Source: Flectonema sp. DT1601
Lineage: Eukaryota > Euglenozoa > Diplonemea > Diplonemida > Diplonemidae
DNA length: 64,000 nucleotides
Direction of reading: 5' to 3'
NCBI GenBank assembly: GCA_964019425.1
Contig: OZ025812.1
Location: 372,001-436,000, forward strand
The notes beneath the pieces are model-generated. The model did not search any database and had not been told where the DNA came from. It worked only from the letters and a program-made list of their open reading frames with translations. Of this stretch, positions 58,210 to 64,000 are shown piece after piece (position 1 is the first letter of the stretch; each line of letters begins with the position of its first letter). The position numbers and the translations under genes were made by a program.

Positions 58210-59388
58210 CTACTCGGCTGCCTTCGGTCTCTTCACATTATTTCCTTCCTCGCAATCCGCGGAACGTTTCACATCGGAACTCGACGCAGATTTCCAAATA
58301 GATTTCAAATCACTTGCTATGGTTTTGAGAGATTCTTTCCACTTCTCAATTCCGAGAGAATTCATTAAAACCATAACGAGAGTATCCCTGAAAAAAAGCG
58401 GCGTCTGTTTGAGAGTGAAACCATCACAGTAGCTGTGCTCTGAAGCAGGGATGAGGAAAGACGTATTGAAGTACGAAGAGCTCATTAGGTTTTGAACAGA
58501 CTCTGGAACTGGATCAGTCCAGTGTGGTATAATAATAGTAAACGACATCGGACCAGTTGAATTATTTAATAATTTTATAATATGACAACACATCCTGGTC
58601 ATTATAGATTCAGTGAATGGAGGATTTGCTTCAAACGATCCCTCAGTTGGATTGAAATCGAAAAAGGAACCAACAGAACCAAAAGCCTTGTCAGAATCCT
58701 TAAACATCGAACAGTAGACTGGCAGAGTAGCATTTAAAGGAGAAGCAAAACATTCAATTTTGACATCGATTTTGTTTGTTAAATAATTCATCACATCGAT
58801 AGGTACAGCATCTTGTAATCCAGAACGTCCTCCTGATAAGAAATAATATCTATAGTGAACCCAACATACGTTCAGTAAAAACGAATCTTCGCAATCGGGA
58901 GAATCATTAGGGTGAATATAAAGCCTTGATAACTTATCGAGTTGTGATTTTGAGATTTTACAGGTCGCGTTCCTCGTCAATTTTATTGAAACAGCTCCAC
59001 GGCTGTCAGGTTTCGATAAAACTGGTTGGATAGCACTGCCAGCATCGGGTATGAATACAGCTTTCATTGCATTGTCAGTGTCGCTGATTATTTCTGAAAT
59101 CTTTTCACTTTTCACGCCGTTTGCGGATAATTCGTTTCGTAGTTCCTCGCAGTCTTTGCTAATGAGGTATCGATTTAAACATTTTTCAGCCCTCCCAAAC
59201 TCTCCCTCATAATTCGTCTCTTTCCTAACCCACTCGTAGAAGTCTCGTCGGATTTCTTTCATTTGAGAGATCTTGTTAACGAAACCTGCTACTGCATTCT
59301 GAAGAATCTGAACGGGTGGCGGTTTCTTTGGTTGTAAGTCAGCAACTGTTCCTCCTTCCTGAAGACAGATATTTTGGGCGATAGACAT
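58210..59388 (-). CDS. PCIF1: PCIF1-like cap adenosine N6-methyltransferase
   Basis: Homologue of PCIF1/CAPAM, which methylates N6 of 2'-O-methyladenosine at the first transcribed position of capped mRNA, using SAM. The protein has 392 residues from ATG 59388, which follows TTCATTTCAG by 18 nt. Diagnostic: IECFASPLN, the tract YCSMFKDSDKAFGSVGSF, and FEANPPF (catalytic NPPF near residue 255), followed by SFTIIIPHWTDP and the later SEHSY segment. The human enzyme has about 700 residues with an N-terminal WW domain that binds the phosphorylated RNA polymerase II tail; that domain is absent here and only the helical and catalytic core remain. The C-terminus is basic and probably nuclear (KRPKAAE). 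Confidence 0.9.
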   Translation of the reverse strand: MSIAQNICLQEGGTVADLQPKKPPPVQILQNAVAGFVNKISQMKEIRRDFYEWVRKETNYEGEFGRAEKCLNRYLISKDCEELRNELSANGVKSEKISEIISDTDNAMKAVFIPDAGSAIQPVLSKPDSRGAVSIKLTRNATCKISKSQLDKLSRLYIHPNDSPDCEDSFLLNVCWVHYRYYFLSGGRSGLQDAVPIDVMNYLTNKIDVKIECFASPLNATLPVYCSMFKDSDKAFGSVGSFFDFNPTEGSFEANPPFTESIMTRMCCHIIKLLNNSTGPMSFTIIIPHWTDPVPESVQNLMSSSYFNTSFLIPASEHSYCDGFTLKQTPLFFRDTLVMVLMNSLGIEKWKESLKTIASDLKSIWKSASSSDVKRSADCEEGNNVKRPKAAE

Positions 59389-59705
59389 GTTTAAATATTT
59401 CACAACCTGAAATGAAATCAAAGACTTCACTAAAACAACAATCGACTACTCTCAACGTTCCACTAAACGAGAAACCAACTTCGACATGCGGTGCAAGTTG
59501 CAAGACATAGGGTAGTGTAGTACTTTAACGTTGGGCATGGGGATAAAAACATTGACCGTATTATAAACCAATTCGACGTTACTCTCTGTGATTGTCAGCA
59601 GAGACCTCTGGTTAGGAAATGCTGTGGAATATCATTGAGAATCGTCTTAGTTTCTTATCTCTAATTGAGGTAAGTTAGACTACTGGAGAACAACCTGACA
59701 ATCAC

Positions 59706-59736
<31 letters not shown>

Positions 59737-59992
59737 CAATAAAAGTATTGCAGTGAATGAAAAAGAATTGTAAAAAAGAGAAACACAACTGAAAAAACTG
59801 AATGACAAGCCTCAACCGTCGTGGAGTCACGTTGTTGGGACTGCCATTCTAAATCGCACTAATCTAAAGTAAGAGCGGATCTAATTAACAACAATGCCGT
59901 CGACAATTGAATAAAACATCTACACATTAATGCAACACAATGGTTTCGATGTCATCAGAGTCACGATAATGTCATCAAACAGTTTCCACTCG
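59389..59992. other. Intergenic spacer
   Basis: About 600 bp including a 27-nt A run at about 59710. No gene. Confidence 0.5.
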
Positions 59993-62263
59993 CTACGTTG
60001 CGGCAGAGGGCGGGGGTCCACTTTTCGCGGCTTTGGATTTCTTTTTAGTTCCAGGAGTAGGACAAGAGTTTATGTACCTACGTACTCGTTCCATATTTGA
60101 GAAGCAGGGAATCGAATCTCTGCCAGGATCGCTCTCGCGGGTGATGTCCAAAAAAGCAACTAAAACACCGATGGCTGTGGAGTAGAAGGTCTGCGGAGTA
60201 AATTGACTTGAAATGACGCGACTAGGGCGGCCAGACTTGTATGAAATACTTTCTCCATTACTGTAATTCGCTTCGATAGTCCACGTTATTGGAATCCCGA
60301 GACGCTCTCCAATAGACACTCGACCAGTTCCTATTTTATCTCTCTTTAAGAACTCTGCATCAGAGAAGTCACAACTGTGGTAGTCCCAGTGCTCGGTTCT
60401 CAGTCCTACTAAAAAACAAAGTGTGTTTTGTAGCTCTCCATCTTCACCAGGTTGATAGTTCCCGTAGGCAAATATAGATCTCTTTCTCGCATGAGCATGT
60501 AAGTCTAAATAACCAATTATTGTGGCTGATTTATGAACGGATTCAATGAGGTGACGAGCAGCCCAAACACTGCTGTGCAACACCCTGTGTGGATTATCGT
60601 AGACTCTGTTTAGGTTTACCCCTCTGCCGTCTGCTCTCGAAAACCCACGAAACACGCCATCCGGGTTTAGGATAGGAATGATTTTATAAATAAACTTTGA
60701 GCGGAGTTTGTGGGCAGCTGGCTCGTCAGAAAGAAGAAAAATAATCATCCCGTGCATTAGGTAAGAGGCTGGCACTTCACCAGCGTGGACACGGGCCGAG
60801 ATAATAAGAAACTGTTTACGATCATCATTGTCAGGAGTGTGTCCAGTTATCGTAAGAAGAGGAATATCATGACACTCAGGAGAGATTGTAAGCAACTCAC
60901 ATGATAGAAGAGGAGGACAGTTAAGAGATGGTGAAATAACTGTGTCGGACCCCACTGGGCTTGTTGGACCTTCAATGTCAACATTCGAAACAGCACTACT
61001 TGTGATCCACTTATCAATGTTACACATTACAGTAGTGTTTGTGTATGGGTAAGTAAACGCGATTGTTAGCAGGTCAACGTCTTCAAAAGTAACATCAAAT
61101 ACGAGGGATGATCTTTCCTTCTCGCCCTCTATTTTAATATGGTTGGGTGGGAAGTCTTTGTCAATCAGTTTTGGGGGACAGCCAATCTTTTTGAAAGGTC
61201 CATTTCCATGACTAACAACAGGACGATGTGCGTACCCGTCCTTTGGTTTGTAAAGTGTTACTGTTCTTCCTATTTGAGAGACTGAGAGAGTAACAGCACG
61301 AGGGGCGTTTACAGTAGCGCGTCGTACTTCAAAATAAAACCATCTCTTGTTACCTCCTCCATCATAGTACGCATCAACTGTTAGAGTATTGGACTTCTCA
61401 TCCCATGACGAGTGTCCCATCGCACCGCTATCAAATCGACTATTCAGAATGAATGGACCGGTTTGGACTTTCTCTTGGCCATCAAATAAATTTGCAACTA
61501 ATCGAAAGTCAGAAATCAGACAGCTGGTAAACAGCGGACCACAATTCTGTTGTCGAATGGGTTCAAAAAACCAGCTCATCATTTCGATCGGATTTACTTC
61601 CGAACAAATCATTCCGAGTGCGGACACAACCGCAGCTGTGGCTGTAGTCACACCGCAGTGTTCTATTGGAGGCCTCCTGGTGTTGCCCCAGCACATCTTT
61701 AAACACCAGACAGCTAGTATCGGTCTTCGTCTCTCGAGGTACCAAAGTACGTCCTTCCAATTAATTGATGTTTCCCTCATCATTGGTTGAGTAATTCGTG
61801 TGCTACCAGGTTTTAAGTTTTCTAGAAATGGAGGATGTAATAATTCCACTTTGGACTTCGCAGCAGCAGTTAACGATGAGATTGGAGGGAGGTCGCTGTC
61901 GTCAGCGAAAGGATTGCACAGTTTTTGTGGACCCATTCGAGGTATTCCTAAAGAACGAAGGCAGTCGGCCTCCCAACTACCGCGAAACTTCCACGAGTGA
62001 TTTGCGCAGTGAGAAATGACGTCAAAGAATAGCTCGCGAGGTACAAAAGGTTCCTCCTGGATTACATTCCATCGAATTCTCCCGCTTTCGATATTGGAGA
62101 GGACAGCTGTCAGTATGACTCCACTAATCGTGGCTGCTGCAGTCTCGCTAGCAGCTGCAGACATGCGCGTTGAGACCCTCATCTTCTTCAATGATCTCAC
62201 TCTCACTATCTTCGAAGTCGTCATTTTCTTATCTTTTTTTTCGACATCGTTCCTCTTCATCAT
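59993..62263 (-). CDS. Cytosolic carboxypeptidase (CCP/AGBL, M14D)
   Basis: Zinc carboxypeptidase that removes glutamates (or a C-terminal tyrosine-type residue) from tubulin tails. The 756-residue protein has the CCP N-terminal beta domain (NKRWFYFEVR, about residues 310-325), then the M14 core: zinc ligands in RVHAGEVPAS (about 490-493), the NPDGVFRGF and RGVNLNR substrate-binding segments, the third zinc ligand in DLHAHARKR (about 588) and the catalytic glutamate in WTIEANYSNG (about 661). The VNLNR-YDNPHRVLH stretch is most like CCP5 (AGBL5), the branch-point deglutamylase. Its presence suggests a flagellate. An acceptor-like TTACAG ends one base before the ATG. The 300-residue N-terminal extension is unassigned. 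Confidence 0.9.
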   Translation of the reverse strand: MMKRNDVEKKDKKMTTSKIVRVRSLKKMRVSTRMSAAASETAAATISGVILTAVLSNIESGRIRWNVIQEEPFVPRELFFDVISHCANHSWKFRGSWEADCLRSLGIPRMGPQKLCNPFADDSDLPPISSLTAAAKSKVELLHPPFLENLKPGSTRITQPMMRETSINWKDVLWYLERRRPILAVWCLKMCWGNTRRPPIEHCGVTTATAAVVSALGMICSEVNPIEMMSWFFEPIRQQNCGPLFTSCLISDFRLVANLFDGQEKVQTGPFILNSRFDSGAMGHSSWDEKSNTLTVDAYYDGGGNKRWFYFEVRRATVNAPRAVTLSVSQIGRTVTLYKPKDGYAHRPVVSHGNGPFKKIGCPPKLIDKDFPPNHIKIEGEKERSSLVFDVTFEDVDLLTIAFTYPYTNTTVMCNIDKWITSSAVSNVDIEGPTSPVGSDTVISPSLNCPPLLSCELLTISPECHDIPLLTITGHTPDNDDRKQFLIISARVHAGEVPASYLMHGMIIFLLSDEPAAHKLRSKFIYKIIPILNPDGVFRGFSRADGRGVNLNRVYDNPHRVLHSSVWAARHLIESVHKSATIIGYLDLHAHARKRSIFAYGNYQPGEDGELQNTLCFLVGLRTEHWDYHSCDFSDAEFLKRDKIGTGRVSIGERLGIPITWTIEANYSNGESISYKSGRPSRVISSQFTPQTFYSTAIGVLVAFLDITRESDPGRDSIPCFSNMERVRRYINSCPTPGTKKKSKAAKSGPPPSAAT

Positions 62264-62475
62264 TCTGTAAGGGAAATATTTAAAGTGGAACTCAGAGTGT
62301 TTGATGGTTCTGTTGTCTTTTTATTTTTTAGTTTTATTTCTTTTTACGCCACTCAAAAGGCGACTGTGTAATGTGTCCACAACCAGCTGATGAAAGTCAG
62401 CAGTTTATTACTTTTAATTGTTGAAGAAGATCGTGTTCGGGCAATGGAAATAAAATAAATAATGAAGCGACCTGC

Positions 62476-62956
62476 TCAGTTCGCAGCACAACCCGAGTAG
62501 CTTGGAAGTGGACCAGCGAGGCCAGTTGGAAGTCCCGGGTTTGGCATTGGCCCCATTGGGTGCATGGTGTAGTTGCAGTGCTGTTTTTATTTATATTTTT
62601 ATGCAATGATAATCAGAAATGATAAACACAATAATACAAACCCCGTTGAGGTCACAGTCTGGCACCTTTGGACCAGCCGATCCATCCTCATTTGTGGTTC
62701 CCTTCAAGTTTGCTGTCCAGTATCCGTTTGATCCGTACATCTCTGGGGATGCGGCAAAGGTGATTTTATTGTAACCCATTTCGTGCTCTTTGTGTAGAAG
62801 ACGAGTGTATTCTGTTAGAGGGTATAAAGTAAAGTAAAATCTAATCAAAACCAACAAACGCCATGACAACAACAGCCAACGATGATAAGTTCCATTTTGT
62901 ACACCACTTCCTGTTTGTGATGGAAATATCACTAAATTCTCACTGAAGAAGTTCAT
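62476..62956 (-). CDS. Small cysteine-containing membrane protein, paralogue 1
   Basis: About 139 residues from exons 62956..62642 and 62580..62476 (61-nt intron, GTTTGT...ACAG, phase 0). One hydrophobic helix near residues 27-50 is followed by a small ectodomain ending CDLNGHCNYTMHPMGPMPNPG. The same layout, including the TM-FTLY border and a C-x-YT-HP-GP motif, occurs in the neighbour at 63171, so these are tandem paralogues. The true N-terminus is uncertain. No known family. Confidence 0.6.
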
Positions 62957-63170
62957 TCTTTCTAAGATGTGTTCCCGCTAGGGGTTCATTAGTTGGTAGA
63001 GAGTAAGTTATTTCCTTCAATTGGATTTTTTCTTTTTTTTCCCTCTCCCTTTTTCAGTTATTGTAGATTTTCTTGTAAAACGAAAAAAATCAAATGGTGT
63101 AGAATGCCGCCAATCAACTTTAAGAAGGTAGCGGTGGTGTCTCTCTTACAAACCAGGTGTCAAGGTGACA

Positions 63171-63690
63171 CTAAAAGCTTCCGAAGTCATCAGCAGGCGC
63201 AGCAGCAGCAGGACCACCGCCAGAGCACTTCGCAAGGTTTGGCATCTGTTGTTAAGTAGCTTTTATTGTTTTCAAGTGTTCATCAAACTAAAAACAAAAT
63301 TCTGACAAACCTTCGCCCCATTAGCTAACCCAGAAACAGTGTTGGTGGCATCAAGAGCAGGACCTCCTGGGTGGAGAGTGTAACTGCAAACTTCCCCTGA
63401 CGACTTGCTCGAGATACCACACGTCTGCTTACCTCCCCACGAGTACCTTTTTTGTTTTATTTTCTTCCTTCAAAGAAAGAACATTTAAAACTACAACAGT
63501 AACATACCATCCACTTGTTCCGTAGGTGGAAGCCTGGCCGTCAAATGGCATTGCGTTCATCTTATAAAGTGTAAAAGTGTAGTTTCTGGTGATAAATATG
63601 TTGTGATTGTTTAAAATAGAAATGATGACTACCAAAGGGGCGGTCGTCAAACAAATTGTATCAATTAGGAGTGTAATGCTATCCGCTATC
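63171..63690 (-). CDS. Small cysteine-containing membrane protein, paralogue 2
   Basis: Exons, in transcript order: about 63690..63508 (5' end not defined), 63446..63311 and 63245..63171; introns of 61 nt (GTATGT...AAAG) and 65 nt (GTTTGT...ACAG) restore the frame. A hydrophobic helix (PLVVIISIL region) precedes FTLY, then a GWYSWGGKQTCG segment and CSYTLHPGGP, aligned with paralogue 1. The C-terminus is Gly/Ala/Pro-rich. No ATG is in frame directly upstream, so a short first exon remains to be found. Confidence 0.6.
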
Positions 63691-63814
63691 CGTCTTCATA
63701 ATACAAAAACCTAAATTCAAAACAAATATTCCCATCATCGGGTATCAGACGAGTTGGTTTGATTTCCCTTTTGATATGTAACGGCGTCTCTTCAATCTAT
63801 TTTACAGGTAGTCC

Positions 63815-64000
63815 CTATGAGTGGGAATTTGTATTAATATTCGCGCTAATAAATCCAACTACGATACGTTGATTCTGTTCTTCTTTCATCCATTGTTGAA
63901 TATCAGTTACTTGAGAGAGAGCTGGTGAGGAACTAACGAGTTGCTCGAATAGTAAAATGAGAGATTGCGGATCAGCAGAATGCAGCTCTTCGAGAAAATG
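63815..64000 (-). CDS. 3' end of a gene that leaves the window
   Basis: An open frame entering from the right edge and ending with TAG at 63815..63817, about 60 codons. Translation (FLEELHSADPQSLILLFEQL and onward, with DIQQWMKEEQNQ) is helical and protein-like, but too little is present to name it. Confidence 0.5.
   Translation of the reverse strand, partial: HFLEELHSADPQSLILLFEQLVSSSPALSQVTDIQQWMKEEQNQRIVVGFISANINTNSHS

Noticed and set aside
1-64000. CRISPR arrays, bacterial operons or an alternative genetic code
   Set aside because: No spacer-repeat arrays were seen, introns are frequent, and conserved proteins end at TAA, TAG and TGA without internal reassignment.

Overview
This window looks like nuclear DNA of a unicellular eukaryote. 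Genes are separated by short AT-rich spacers full of A and T runs, the standard code fits every gene, and about half of the genes carry short GT-AG introns (mostly 61-96 nt) that I resolved by eye from reading frame and homology. Conserved eukaryotic proteins recognised are transportin (karyopherin beta-2), HID1, the ribosome biogenesis factor BRX1, the NatC subunit NAA35/Mak10, the mRNA-cap adenosine N6-methyltransferase PCIF1, a CCP/AGBL-type tubulin carboxypeptidase, an FCP1/TIM50-like phosphatase, an SLC49/FLVCR-like transporter and an NFKBIL1-like J-domain protein.

Layout. From 70 to 29.5 kb every confident gene is on the + strand. From 42.0 kb to the right edge every confident gene is on the - strand. 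The two blocks converge on an island (33.8-41.8 kb) of tyrosine-recombinase (YR) retroelements whose domain order, gag-like, then YR, then RT-RNase H, is that of the VIPER elements of trypanosomatids. Many start codons sit just after a pyrimidine-rich stretch ending in AG. One-strand gene blocks, acceptor-like sites near ATGs and VIPER-like elements together suggest a euglenozoan with polycistronic transcription and trans-splicing, and the many ordinary cis-introns would fit a diplonemid or another non-trypanosomatid branch better. That placement is inference, not proof.

Region by region: 0-8.7 kb, a secreted repeat protein, a helical-repeat protein, a small basic protein, a transporter and a phosphatase. 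8.7-14 kb, a gene-poor stretch with homopolymers, one imperfect repeat pair and a 70-bp fragment copied from transportin. 14-21.5 kb, transportin, HID1, an acidic orphan and BRX1. 21.8-33.3 kb, a tandem segmental duplication whose two copies each carry a GT8-GT31 two-domain glycosyltransferase; a 5'-leader hairpin shows a compensatory base-pair change between copies, and the second copy carries extra DNA including a small TIR element. 33.8-41.8 kb, the retroelement island with 165-bp repeats and a tRNA-like sequence. 42-64 kb, a dense - strand block: an orphan four-exon membrane protein, a PPR-like protein, NFKBIL1-like, NAA35, a small gene with a pentanucleotide array inside an intron, a WD40 protein, several orphans, PCIF1, the carboxypeptidase, two tandem small cysteine-containing membrane proteins and the 3' end of a gene that runs off the window.

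The genes do not form one pathway. They are a housekeeping mix: nuclear import, ribosome assembly, N-terminal acetylation, cap modification, Golgi trafficking and glycosylation, and microtubule modification. Exon joins are my own readings and need transcript data.
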